Below, one piece after another: positions 8,290 through 15,394 of a stretch of DNA of 55,080 nucleotides (positions are counted from its first letter, which is position 1; each line of letters begins with the position of its first letter). A program made the position numbers and the translations under genes. Below the pieces are notes generated by a model. That model searched no databases. It worked only from the letters and a program-made list of their open reading frames with translations, and was not told the origin of the DNA. The DNA is from Curvibacter gracilis ATCC BAA-807 (lineage in GTDB: Bacteria; Pseudomonadota; Gammaproteobacteria; Burkholderiales; Burkholderiaceae_C), in assembly GCF_000518645.1 (NCBI RefSeq), contig NZ_JADZ01000036.1, positions 1 to 55,080 on the forward strand. The letters run 5' to 3'.

Positions 8290-9135
8290 TTATTCGTACT
8301 GGGCGACCGAGCGCCCGCGCCAGGCCAGCAGACGGTGCTCGAGTTGGCTGGCCAGCCAGTTCAGGGCAAAGCCCACCAGACCGACCACGATGACGCCAAA
8401 CAGCACCAGGTCCATCTTGAAGTGCTCGCGCCCATCGATCAGGGTGTTGCCGATGCCCTGGCCCGAGACCAGCAGGTACTCGGCGCCCAGGGTGGCCAAC
8501 CAGGCGTAGATCAGGCCCAGGTGGATGCCGGCAAATACCGAAGGCAGGGCCGAGGGCAGCACCACGCGGCGCAGCATCTGCCAGCGCGAGAACTCGAACA
8601 CCCGGCCCACCTCGATCAGCTCGGGCGCCACACTGCGGATGCCCTCGAAGGTGTTGAGCACCACCGGGAAAAACGCGGCCAGCGACAAAAACGCCACCTT
8701 GGCCGCATCGCCCAGGCCGAACCACACCGACAGCAGCGGGATCCAGGCAAACAACGAGATCTGCTTGAGCGTGTGAAAGCTCGGGCCCAGCAGGCTCTCG
8801 AACAGGCGCGACAGGCCCAGCACGGTGCCGAAGATCAGGCCCGCGCTGGCGCCGATGGCAAAACCCAGCAGATCGCGCCACAGGCTGGAGCGCAAGGCAC
8901 GCCAGAGCTCGCCGCTCACGGTCTGCTCGACCGCGGTGTGCCAGACCTGGCTGACCGGCACCAGCAAGGGCGACTTGGACCAGCCCAGCGACACCGCCAG
9001 CCACCACAGCAGCAGCAACAGCAGGGGCAACACCCAGCCGCGCAGGGCTGCGGGCAAGGCGAAGGACGGCCTGCGCGTTGGCGCGGGAGCCGAAGGGACC
9101 GAAGTGGAAACAGAAGCGGAAACGGGTTCAGACAT
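8290..9135 (-). CDS. SsuC-like ABC transporter permease (second)
   Basis: A 281-residue inner-membrane permease. After a Ser/Thr/Pro-rich N-terminus there are about six hydrophobic spans. The cytoplasmic EAA loop that docks the ATPase lies around residue 190 ([20 protein letters not shown]). I took ATG 9135, which has AAAGG eight bases upstream, over a TTG at 9153 that would overlap the previous stop. Its sequence parallels the neighbouring permease, so the transporter may be a heterodimer of two SsuC-type subunits instead of the usual homodimer. Confidence 0.87.
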   Translation of the reverse strand: MSEPVSASVSTSVPSAPAPTRRPSFALPAALRGWVLPLLLLLLWWLAVSLGWSKSPLLVPVSQVWHTAVEQTVSGELWRALRSSLWRDLLGFAIGASAGLIFGTVLGLSRLFESLLGPSFHTLKQISLFAWIPLLSVWFGLGDAAKVAFLSLAAFFPVVLNTFEGIRSVAPELIEVGRVFEFSRWQMLRRVVLPSALPSVFAGIHLGLIYAWLATLGAEYLLVSGQGIGNTLIDGREHFKMDLVLFGVIVVGLVGFALNWLASQLEHRLLAWRGRSVAQYE

Positions 9136-9149
9136 GCGACACCTTTGCC

Positions 9150-10016
9150 TCAAAAACCAACCCGACGCCAGCGCAGCAGGCGCAGCTCGACCAGGGCCAG
9201 CAGCTTGTCAAGCGCAAAGCCCACCACGCCCACCACGATCACCGCCGCCATCACCACATCCAGCTGAAACAACTGGCGGCCGTAAACGATCATGAAACCC
9301 AGCCCCTCGGACGAGGCCAGCAGCTCCACCACCACCAGCGCCAGCCAGGCGTGGGTCAGCCCGTAGCGGATGCCGTTCCAGATCGGCGCGGCGGCGGCCG
9401 GAAACACCACCCGCGACAGCAATTGCCAGCGCGTGAAGCCAAACACCCGTGCCACTTCGACGTAGCGGTTGGGCACGTTTTCGATGCCCTTGGCGGTGTT
9501 GAGGGCCACCGGCACCAGCGCGGCCTTGGAAATCAGGATGATCTTGAGCGCCTCGTCAATGCCCACCAGCAGCATCAGCAGCGGCAGCCAGCCCAGCACC
9601 GGCACCTGGCTGAAGGCCTTGAACAAGGGGTAAACGTAATCTTTGAAGCGCGGCGACAGGCCCATGCCCACGCCCAGCAGCAGCCCCGCCATGGCGCCCA
9701 CGCCAAAGCCGAACAGCACCCGCTGCGCGCTGATCCACAGGTTGTCGGCCATCTCGCCGCTGCGCACCAGCTCGACCAGGGTGGTGCCAACGTCTTCAGG
9801 CGAAGGCAGCACCTGCGGGGCAATCCAGCCCTGGCGGGCGGCCACCCACCACAGCAAGAGCAGCAGCAGCGGCACGGCCCAGGGCAGCAACCAGGGGCGC
9901 AACGCCCGCCCCGCCCGGCGCAGCAGGCCGCCGGGCAAGGCGCCCCCAGCGGTGGCCCCCGGGGCTGGGGCAGCCTGGGCCAGCGCCCCATCGGGCAGCC
10001 GCAAGGTCTGGCTCAT
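9150..10016 (-). CDS. SsuC-like ABC transporter permease (first gene of the sulfonate operon)
   Basis: A 288-residue inner-membrane permease of the nitrate/sulfonate/taurine family. The EAA-type loop reads KGIENVPNRYVEVARVFGFT. The start at 10016 (MSQTLRLPDG) follows CCAGGAG by eight bases, so I prefer it to an upstream start at 10067. It leads a minus-strand operon that continues to the truncated dioxygenase. A promoter should lie in the 170 bases between this start and the mobA terminator, but I see no convincing -35/-10 pair. Duplicate permeases are uncommon in SsuABC systems. Confidence 0.87.
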   Translation of the reverse strand: MSQTLRLPDGALAQAAPAPGATAGGALPGGLLRRAGRALRPWLLPWAVPLLLLLLWWVAARQGWIAPQVLPSPEDVGTTLVELVRSGEMADNLWISAQRVLFGFGVGAMAGLLLGVGMGLSPRFKDYVYPLFKAFSQVPVLGWLPLLMLLVGIDEALKIILISKAALVPVALNTAKGIENVPNRYVEVARVFGFTRWQLLSRVVFPAAAAPIWNGIRYGLTHAWLALVVVELLASSEGLGFMIVYGRQLFQLDVVMAAVIVVGVVGFALDKLLALVELRLLRWRRVGF

Positions 10017-10187
10017 GTTTGGCACTCCTGGAAAGAATCGTGGGATCGATCTGACCGGTGCGCGCAACAGCCTGCCTGGGCTGGCTTCAGCAAGGCCAGC
10101 TCAGCCTGTCTTGACACGGGTCATGGTGGCGCCATTGTTCGTGCCCAGGCTGGATTGAAAAACGAATATTTACAACGCTTCTTATGC

Positions 10188-10212
10188 AAAAAATGGCGGC
10201 CCGAGGGCCGCC
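10188..10212 (-). terminator. Intrinsic terminator after mobA
   Basis: On the minus strand, directly after the mobA stop codon, a perfect 8-bp GC stem (GGCGGCCC / GGGCCGCC) with a 2-base turn is followed by A and a run of six T. This is a textbook rho-independent terminator and separates mobA from the sulfonate operon. Confidence 0.9.
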
Positions 10213-10214
10213 AC

Positions 10215-12125
10215 TCAGCGCAGGATGCCGGCGAAGAAGGCCGCCAGCTCGTCAAAGGCATCCAGGGGCAGGACGTGGGCGATGTACTGGTCAGGGCGGA
10301 CCACCACGATGCAGCCGCGGGCCCGGTCGATGCGTCGCATGTCAAAAATATCGCCTGCGCCCTTGTGGTCCACGCAGAAGACCTTCTCGTGGTCCTGCAA
10401 GCCCAGTCGGCCCGTCTTGGGCTTGAGCAGCGAGGGCATGTGCTCGTACGCCAATTGCTCGAAGGTCTGCTGGAAGACGGCCCGGAAGTCGATCACCGCA
10501 TCGATGTCTTCGCCCGGGCGGGTGTGCCGGCGCACCGGCGAGGCCGGGTCGGATTCCAGCCAGTCGGCCAGCCGGTGGATCGCCGAGCCGGATGCGGAGC
10601 TGTCGGCCTGGCCGGCAAAGGCATACAGGCGCCAGCGCGCGTCGGCCTCGGCCACATGGCCCAACTGCATCTGCTTGGCATCGGCCAGGCGCACCACGGG
10701 TGCGGAATGGAAGCGGCGGCCGATTTCCTCGCCACGCGCCAGGGCCTGGTACTTGGGGGATGCGATCAAGGTCGAGGCGTCGTATTTGACGGCCGTGCCG
10801 CCCGTGAACTCGAGGTTCTGCTTGAACTGGCGGATGATGCGCGGCTCTTCAGTGCCGTCGCGCTCAGCCTGGGTGGTGGGGGCAGACATGATGCGAGCCC
10901 ACTCGTGGTCGGTCTCGACCAGGCGGCGGGCCTCGGTCAGGCGCTCTTTGGAGTAGCTGCGCAGCAGGCTGGCGTCGGCCCGGCCCTGCAGCACGTGCAC
11001 CAGCTTCCAGCCGAGGTTGAAGGTGTCCTGCATCGACACGTTCATGCCCTGGCCCGCCTTGGGCGAGTGGGTGTGGCAGGCATCACCCGCGGTGAACACG
11101 CGGGGGTTGCGCTCGCTGCCCTCGGGCACGTCGTCGAACTTGTCGGTGATGCTGTGGCCGATGTCATAGATCGACCACCAGACCACCTCCTTCACATCGA
11201 TCGAATAGGGCCGGATGATGCGATTGGCCGCGGCAATCATGTCGTCCTGGGTGAACTTGCGGCTGGCGGCCTTCTCGTCGGGGCGCAGCTTGTCGAGCTC
11301 CACGTACATGCGGAACACATAGCCGCCCTCGCGCGGCAGGATCAGCACATTGCCTTCGTTGGCCGACGAGATCAGGCACTTCTGGCGCACATCGGGGAAA
11401 TCGGTGTTGGCCAGGATGTCCATCACGCCCCAGGCCTGGTGCGCGGCGTCACCATGCAGCACGCCGCCGATGGCCTTGCGCACGGCCGAGTGGGCGCCGT
11501 CGCAGCCCACCACGTAGTTGGCGCGCACGGTGCGGGTGGCGCCCCAGTTCACGCCGCTGGCATCCTTGAGGGTGACGGTGACCGGGTGGTCGTCGGTGTC
11601 GGGGTCGACCGTGAGGCCCACGATCTCCCAGCTGTAGTCGGGCTCCAGGCGCGAGGGCGAGTTCTTCATCACCTCCAGAAACAGCTCGTGCAGGCGCGCC
11701 TGGTTGATCAGGATGTGGGGCATCTCCGAGCTGTCATCGGCCACGTCCTGCACCCGGCCCACGCGCTTGATGTGCTCGGGGTTGGCCGGGTCGGGCATCC
11801 AGAACGCGGTCTGGTTCACCCAGTAGGTTTCACGCTTGACCTTGTCGGCAAAGCCGAAGGCCTGGAACATCTCCATGGTGCGCGTGTTGATGCCGTCGGC
11901 CTTGCCCTTGATGATGTTGGTGGGCATGCGCTCGATGATCATCGTCTCGATCTCGGGGAACTGCGCCAGCTGGGCCGCCAGGCACAGGCCGGCCGGCCCG
12001 GTGCCGGCGATCAGCACATCCACTTTTTCAGGCAGGGGCTCGTTGATGCCCCGGTTGCGACGGTTTGGCGCGGCTTGCTTGATGTCGGGGCTGCCGCCTC
12101 GGAACCCGTTTTTGTAGAACTGCAT
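10215..12125 (-). CDS. mobA: FAD-dependent aromatic hydroxylase, probable 3-hydroxybenzoate 4-monooxygenase
   Basis: A 636-residue flavoprotein monooxygenase of the phenol hydroxylase type. Visible are the Rossmann motif GTGPAG (41-46), Asp77 in KADGINTRTMEMFQAFG (position of the family's catalytic Asp), Tyr274 in PREGGYVFRMYVEL, the CDG motif (208-210), the GD motif with TAGDACHTHSPKAGQGMN (346-361), and a C-terminal thioredoxin-like domain. Length and the divergent MarR gene match MobA/MobR of Comamonas, where MobA converts 3-hydroxybenzoate to protocatechuate with NADPH and O2. AAGGAGAC precedes the ATG. It is a single-gene unit with its own promoter and terminator. Phenol 2-monooxygenase is the alternative. 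Confidence 0.85.
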   Translation of the reverse strand: MQFYKNGFRGGSPDIKQAAPNRRNRGINEPLPEKVDVLIAGTGPAGLCLAAQLAQFPEIETMIIERMPTNIIKGKADGINTRTMEMFQAFGFADKVKRETYWVNQTAFWMPDPANPEHIKRVGRVQDVADDSSEMPHILINQARLHELFLEVMKNSPSRLEPDYSWEIVGLTVDPDTDDHPVTVTLKDASGVNWGATRTVRANYVVGCDGAHSAVRKAIGGVLHGDAAHQAWGVMDILANTDFPDVRQKCLISSANEGNVLILPREGGYVFRMYVELDKLRPDEKAASRKFTQDDMIAAANRIIRPYSIDVKEVVWWSIYDIGHSITDKFDDVPEGSERNPRVFTAGDACHTHSPKAGQGMNVSMQDTFNLGWKLVHVLQGRADASLLRSYSKERLTEARRLVETDHEWARIMSAPTTQAERDGTEEPRIIRQFKQNLEFTGGTAVKYDASTLIASPKYQALARGEEIGRRFHSAPVVRLADAKQMQLGHVAEADARWRLYAFAGQADSSASGSAIHRLADWLESDPASPVRRHTRPGEDIDAVIDFRAVFQQTFEQLAYEHMPSLLKPKTGRLGLQDHEKVFCVDHKGAGDIFDMRRIDRARGCIVVVRPDQYIAHVLPLDAFDELAAFFAGILR

Positions 12126-12181
12126 GGCTTGTCTCCTTGGGATGGGGGGATACCGTCCAGGGTTTGGCGGTATGTATGCAA

Positions 12182-12211
12182 ATAATAACTATGCTTACTA
12201 ATTGCTGTCAA
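12182..12211 (-). promoter_or_regulatory. mobA promoter
   Basis: On the minus strand, TTGACA (12206-12211, perfect -35) is followed after 18 bases by TATTAT (12182-12187, 5 of 6 matches to the -10). The predicted start of transcription is about 50 bases before the mobA ATG. Two MarR-type palindromes flank or overlap these boxes. Confidence 0.65.
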
Positions 12212-12229
12212 TAAAATAAGTACACTTAT
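12185..12229. promoter_or_regulatory. Twin MarR-type operators for MobR
   Basis: The upstream site ATAAGTACACTTAT (12216-12229) is a perfect palindrome of ATAAGT and ACTTAT with a two-base centre. A degenerate copy, ATAACTATGCTTAC (12185-12198), matches it at 9 of the 12 arm positions. The starts are 31 bases apart, about three helical turns, so two dimers could bind on one DNA face. The degenerate site covers the -10 end of the mobA promoter and the perfect site lies just upstream of its -35, in front of mobR. Binding is inferred. Confidence 0.6.
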
Positions 12230-12254
12230 CAAAAACACCACCCGGAGCGCAGGC

Positions 12255-12674
12255 ATGAACTCACTCGACATGGCGGGCCACCTGATACGGCGCCTGCACC
12301 AGCAATCGACCCAGGTGTTCACCCAACGCACCCAGGCCGCCGGCTTCGACCTGACACCGGTTCAATTTGCCGCGCTCGACGCCATCCAGGCCCACCCTGC
12401 CACCGACCAGGCCACAGTGGCCGAGCTGATTGCCTACGACCGCGCCACCATCGGCGGCGTGATCGACCGGATGGAGCAAAAGGGCTGGGTCAAACGCATC
12501 GTCAGCGAGCGCGACCGCCGAGCGCGCGAGCTGTCGCTCAGCCCCGAGGGCGAGCGCATCCACGCCACCCTGCTGCCCATCGTGCAAGAGCTGCAGAACG
12601 AGATCCTGCAACCACTGGATGAGGCTGAGCAAAGCGCGTTTCTGGCCCTGGCCAGCCGGGTGGTGCGGGCTTGA
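12255..12674 (+). CDS. mobR: MarR-family repressor, probable MobR
   Basis: A 139-residue MarR-family winged-helix protein. The DNA-binding core covers about residues 30-100, with TVAELIAYDRATIGGVIDR as the recognition region and SERDRRARELSLSPEG as the wing. Helices at both ends would form the dimer. It is divergent from mobA across a 129-base gap holding palindromic sites. By analogy with Comamonas MobR, it should repress mobA and be released by 3-hydroxybenzoate. The symbol rests on this arrangement and on family, not on a direct alignment. Confidence 0.78.
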   Translation: MNSLDMAGHLIRRLHQQSTQVFTQRTQAAGFDLTPVQFAALDAIQAHPATDQATVAELIAYDRATIGGVIDRMEQKGWVKRIVSERDRRARELSLSPEGERIHATLLPIVQELQNEILQPLDEAEQSAFLALASRVVRA

Positions 12675-12710
12675 GCATCGCCGCAGTTGCGTGGCGTCAC
12701 ACCTCATTTC

Positions 12711-12739
12711 TTGCCAAATCTTGTCAAAAATCCTAGGCT
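12711..12739 (+). promoter_or_regulatory. Possible promoter of the parDE-like pair
   Basis: TTGCCA (12711-12716) and TAGGCT (12734-12739) are 17 bases apart. If used, transcription would begin within a few bases of the antitoxin ATG at 12746, giving a nearly leaderless message, which fits the absence of a ribosome-binding site there. The -10 match is poor. Confidence 0.3.
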
Positions 12740-12745
12740 ATGGGC

Positions 12746-12997
12746 ATGAGTACCATGAACATTTCTCTGCCTGACACCCTGAAGAATTTTGTCGATGAGC
12801 AAGTCAGCCAGCGTGGCTATGGCACCAGCAGCGAGTACGTGCGCGAACTGATCCGCAATGATCAGGATCGCCAGCGATTGCGCGGTCTGCTGTTGGCGGG
12901 GGCAGAATCCACACCCGGCGCCCCGGCCGACGCCCTTTACTTCGATGCCCTGCGAGATCAGGTTCGCCAGAGCGCCAGCCCCCGAGCCAAAGCGTGA
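12746..12997 (+). CDS. ParD-like ribbon-helix-helix antitoxin
   Basis: An 83-residue protein. The N-terminal strand MNISLPDTLKNFVDEQV and the following SSEYVRELIRND helix form the ribbon-helix-helix DNA-binding fold of ParD/CopG antitoxins; the C-terminal half is the toxin-binding tail. I prefer ATG 12746 because family members start MSTMNISLP; ATG 12740 would add two residues. The stop overlaps the toxin start (GTGA), the usual coupling that makes antitoxin first. It should neutralise the ParE-like toxin and repress its own promoter. Confidence 0.85.
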   Translation: MSTMNISLPDTLKNFVDEQVSQRGYGTSSEYVRELIRNDQDRQRLRGLLLAGAESTPGAPADALYFDALRDQVRQSASPRAKA

Positions 12998-13323
12998 GGC
13001 ATCACACCGTCATCCCGCGTGAGCAGGCCCATCAGGACGTACAGGACGCGGTGATGTACTACCTGAAGAGCGCTGGCGAAAAGGTGGCACTGGGCTTCAT
13101 CGACGCCTTGGAGAGAGCCTACACCCACCTCGCTCGCCACCCTGCGACCGGATCACCGCGCTACGCCCACCAACTCCAACTGCCCAGCCTGCGCGCCTGG
13201 CCTCTGACACGCTATCCCTATTTGGTGTTCTACACCGAACGCTCCGACCACATCGACGTCTGGCGTGTGCTACACAGTCAGCGAGACATCCCCGCCTGGA
13301 TCGACGCGACGGACAACTTGTGA
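12994..13323 (+). CDS. RelE/ParE-family toxin
   Basis: A 109-residue protein with a GTG start overlapping the antitoxin stop by four bases. The pattern fits ParE: an N-terminal helical hairpin (REQAHQDVQDAVMYYL and FIDALERAYTHLARHP) followed by a four-strand sheet including LPSLRAWPLTRYPYLVFY and DVWRVLHSQRDIPAWI. ParE toxins poison DNA gyrase, while RelE members cleave mRNA on the ribosome; sequence and the ParD-like partner favour ParE. The gene converges with the AHSA1-type gene 20 bases downstream. Confidence 0.85.
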   Translation: MRHHTVIPREQAHQDVQDAVMYYLKSAGEKVALGFIDALERAYTHLARHPATGSPRYAHQLQLPSLRAWPLTRYPYLVFYTERSDHIDVWRVLHSQRDIPAWIDATDNL

Positions 13324-13344
13324 GGGCCCCGTGGGCTCAGAGGC

Positions 13345-13791
13345 TTAACCCCGGACCTCAGGCTCCACCAGCCAGGCCAGCAACTGCAATGACTCCTGCC
13401 AGCCCAGGTAGCAGGCCTCCGGCGGGATGACGGCAGGGATGCCCTCTTGCATCACATGAAGCTCCACCCCGCAGGACACGGCCTTGAGCGTCACCGTGGT
13501 CTGCATCGTGCCCGGCAGATGGGGGTCGTCGAAGGTGGCGGTGTAGCGCAGCCGCTCGTGGGGCACCAGTTCGAGGTATTCGCCACCGAAGGCATGGCTG
13601 TGGCCGGTGCTGAAGTTGGTGAACGACATCCGGTAGTGGCCCCCGACCTGGGGCTCCAGCTGATGGACCTGGCCCGTGAAACCATGGGGTGGCAACCACT
13701 TGGCCCAGGCCGCCGGATCGAGGAAGGCGCGGTAGACGCGTTCAGGGGTGGCACGCAGGACTCGGTGCAACTGGATGGTCTGGGTCGACAT
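13345..13791 (-). CDS. SRPBCC/AHSA1-family protein
   Basis: A 148-residue START-like (SRPBCC) protein of the AHSA1/YndB group. The N-terminus RVLRATPERVYRAFLDPAAW and the segment KWLPPHGFTG are typical, as is the C-terminal helix with GWQESLQLLAWLVEP. Such proteins form a helix-grip cavity that binds hydrophobic ligands; a few act with Hsp90-like or ArsR-type partners, but most have no known role. The start at 13791 (MSTQTIQ) fits the family; the frame extends upstream without a family match. It stands alone, between the toxin-antitoxin pair and a secreted cupin gene on the other strand. Confidence 0.75.
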   Translation of the reverse strand: MSTQTIQLHRVLRATPERVYRAFLDPAAWAKWLPPHGFTGQVHQLEPQVGGHYRMSFTNFSTGHSHAFGGEYLELVPHERLRYTATFDDPHLPGTMQTTVTLKAVSCGVELHVMQEGIPAVIPPEACYLGWQESLQLLAWLVEPEVRG

Positions 13792-13962
13792 GGTGGGCTC
13801 AGCTCCTGTGGACAAGATCAACAACCCCTTGGCAGGGACCGCGGGAACCCAGTATGCCGCAGCAGGCATCCACGGAAGTGGCGATGGCTTGGCACAAACC
13901 CGAAGTGCTTCGCTGCGACTTGCTTTCATACTGCCGGCTGCATCACACAGGAGGTTTCATTC

Positions 13963-14370
13963 ATGTCCCCACTGCTTCAACGTCCCCTCATCGGCCTGGC
14001 CTGTCTGCTCGCCGCACCGCTGTGCCTGGCACAGGCTTCAGGGCTGACCCGCACCCTGGTCACCAAGGCCGATGTGTCGGTCGCCAACCGCGAGGCGGTG
14101 GTGGCCCGGGTGGAGGTGAGCCCGGGCAGTGCCGCCGGCTGGCACACCCACCCGGGCGACGAGATCAGCTATGTGCAGGAAGGCGAAGCCACCCTGCTGA
14201 TGGCGGGCCAGCCCGCACGCAAGGTGGCGGCCGGTGAGGCCTTTGTGATCCCGGCCGGGGTGGTGCACAACGCCATCAACCACGGCCAGGCGCCGATCAA
14301 GCTGGTCGGCGTCTATGTGGTGGAAAAAGGCCAGCCACTGGCCACGCCGGCGCCTGCTCCGGCGCCCTGA
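13963..14370 (+). CDS. Secreted cupin-domain protein
   Basis: A 135-residue protein starting at ATG 13963 behind a strong AGGAGG. A signal peptide covers residues 1-24 (cleavage after CLAQA). The rest is one cupin barrel: motif 1 GWHTHPGDEISYVQEGEA has the His, His and Glu metal ligands, and motif 2 PAGVVHNAINHG has the third His. The C-terminus is Ala/Pro-rich. Periplasmic single-cupin proteins of this type are mostly uncharacterised; a metal-dependent enzyme or a small-molecule binder is possible. Confidence 0.8.
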   Translation: MSPLLQRPLIGLACLLAAPLCLAQASGLTRTLVTKADVSVANREAVVARVEVSPGSAAGWHTHPGDEISYVQEGEATLLMAGQPARKVAAGEAFVIPAGVVHNAINHGQAPIKLVGVYVVEKGQPLATPAPAPAP

Positions 14371-14599
14371 TCGACCCGCGGCCCAACCCTGACAGCGCCG
14401 CCCAACTGCGAAGCTGCGAGCTTGCAGGGATCCCAGGTGGCAGCGACTGCTCTGCATGAGCCGGTCCAGGCGATGCCGCCCCATTGGGTGCCACCTACCC
14501 GGGAACGCCGTCGGAATGGCCTTCCATCATGACGCTGGCCTTCGACGGCCGCGCTGCCTTTCCGTGCCAAAAGAATGAGGGACAACTCTCTCATTTCCC

Positions 14600-15061
14600 A
14601 TGAGCTACGGCCGGAAATACGGTGCCACTAAGTGGCATACTACGCCCCAACATCGGGTTTTTGTAACACGGCACTTCGCCCGCTGGATGCGCAAAACGGC
14701 CTTGACCCATGTGGCACTCTGTGCCGCCGTCGAGGAAATGGTGGCTGGATTGATCGACGCAGAATTGGGTGGTCATATCTTGAAGAAGCGGGTTGCATTG
14801 CCAGGACGAGGCAAACAAGGCAGTACCCGAACTCTGGTGGCCGCCCGTCAAGGCAGTCACTGGTTCTATCTCTTCGGCTTTGAGAAAAACGAGCGTGCCA
14901 ACGTCACGCCCACCGAACTGCAGGCCTTGCAAATGCTGGCAGCCTCGCTGTTGAGCCTCAGTGATACCGAACTGGAAACCGCCGTTGCTGACGGCACCTT
15001 GCAGGAGATTGGCCATGAAGCCCCCCCATCAAGCCTCCCCGCCCAAAAGCCGGATTCTTGA
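14600..15061 (+). CDS. RelE/HigB-like toxin
   Basis: A 153-residue frame whose residues from about 20 on match the RelE-type toxin group with the core FVTRHFARWMRKT, LKKRVALPGRGKQGSTR and FYLFGFEKNERAN. These are the conserved basic and aromatic parts of a ribosome-dependent mRNA interferase fold. Family members usually start near residue 19, but the frame has no standard start there, so ATG 14600 is given. There is no ribosome-binding site before it and an operator-like palindrome lies inside the first codons, so the start is uncertain. It overlaps the antitoxin gene by 47 bases, in toxin-first (HigBA-like) order. Confidence 0.72.
   Translation: MSYGRKYGATKWHTTPQHRVFVTRHFARWMRKTALTHVALCAAVEEMVAGLIDAELGGHILKKRVALPGRGKQGSTRTLVAARQGSHWFYLFGFEKNERANVTPTELQALQMLAASLLSLSDTELETAVADGTLQEIGHEAPPSSLPAQKPDS
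14623..14637. promoter_or_regulatory. Operator-like palindrome at the toxin-antitoxin start
   Basis: TGCCAC TAA GTGGCA is a perfect inverted repeat with 6-base arms and a 3-base centre. It lies where a HigA/Xre-type antitoxin would be expected to repress its operon. It sits 24-38 bases inside the reading frame taken from ATG 14600, which argues that this start may be wrong. Confidence 0.5.
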
Positions 15062-15347
15062 AGCAGTCCATGAAACCTCAACTGACCTGGGGCGCCTGGG
15101 CTTCATCGACAAGCGCAAGCAGCAACAGATCGATGTTTTGTGCCTGCAACCTATCCCCCCTTACGACCGACAGCGCATCCGGGCCCTGCGCGAGCGCCTG
15201 CAACTGAGCCAGACGGTGCTGGCATCGGTGTTGAACGCCAGTCCATCTTCTGTGCGCAAATGGGAATCCGGTGAAAAGCAGCCCAGCGGCCCTTCGCTCA
15301 AGCTGCTCCACCTGCTGGAGCGCAAAGGCCTGGAAGCGGTCTTGTAG
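15015..15347 (+). CDS. HigA/Xre-like antitoxin
   Basis: A 110-residue protein. The C-terminal 60 residues form an Xre-type helix-turn-helix (RIRALRERLQLSQTVLASVL followed by PSSVRKWESGEKQPSG), as in HigA antitoxins; the N-terminal half would contact the toxin. The start at ATG 15015 overlaps the toxin gene, giving coupled translation. It should bind the palindrome upstream of the pair and repress it. A GC-rich hairpin lies 23 bases after the stop. Confidence 0.82.
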   Translation: MKPPHQASPPKSRILEAVHETSTDLGRLGFIDKRKQQQIDVLCLQPIPPYDRQRIRALRERLQLSQTVLASVLNASPSSVRKWESGEKQPSGPSLKLLHLLERKGLEAVL

Positions 15348-15369
15348 GCGGCACCAGGAACATGAAGGA

Positions 15370-15383
15370 GGGCCGTCCGGCCC
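15370..15383. terminator. Possible bidirectional hairpin between convergent genes
   Basis: GGGCC GTCC GGCCC forms a 5-bp perfect stem between the convergent antitoxin and binding-protein genes. There is no T run on either side, so intrinsic termination is doubtful. Confidence 0.3.
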
Positions 15384-15394
15384 CCCGCAAACGT

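Noticed and set aside
9078-12185. A 1035-codon plus-strand frame opposite the permease and mobA genes
   Set aside because: Composition (Gln, His, Arg, Gly rich) has no domain pattern, and the opposite strand carries clear families with good starts and a terminator.
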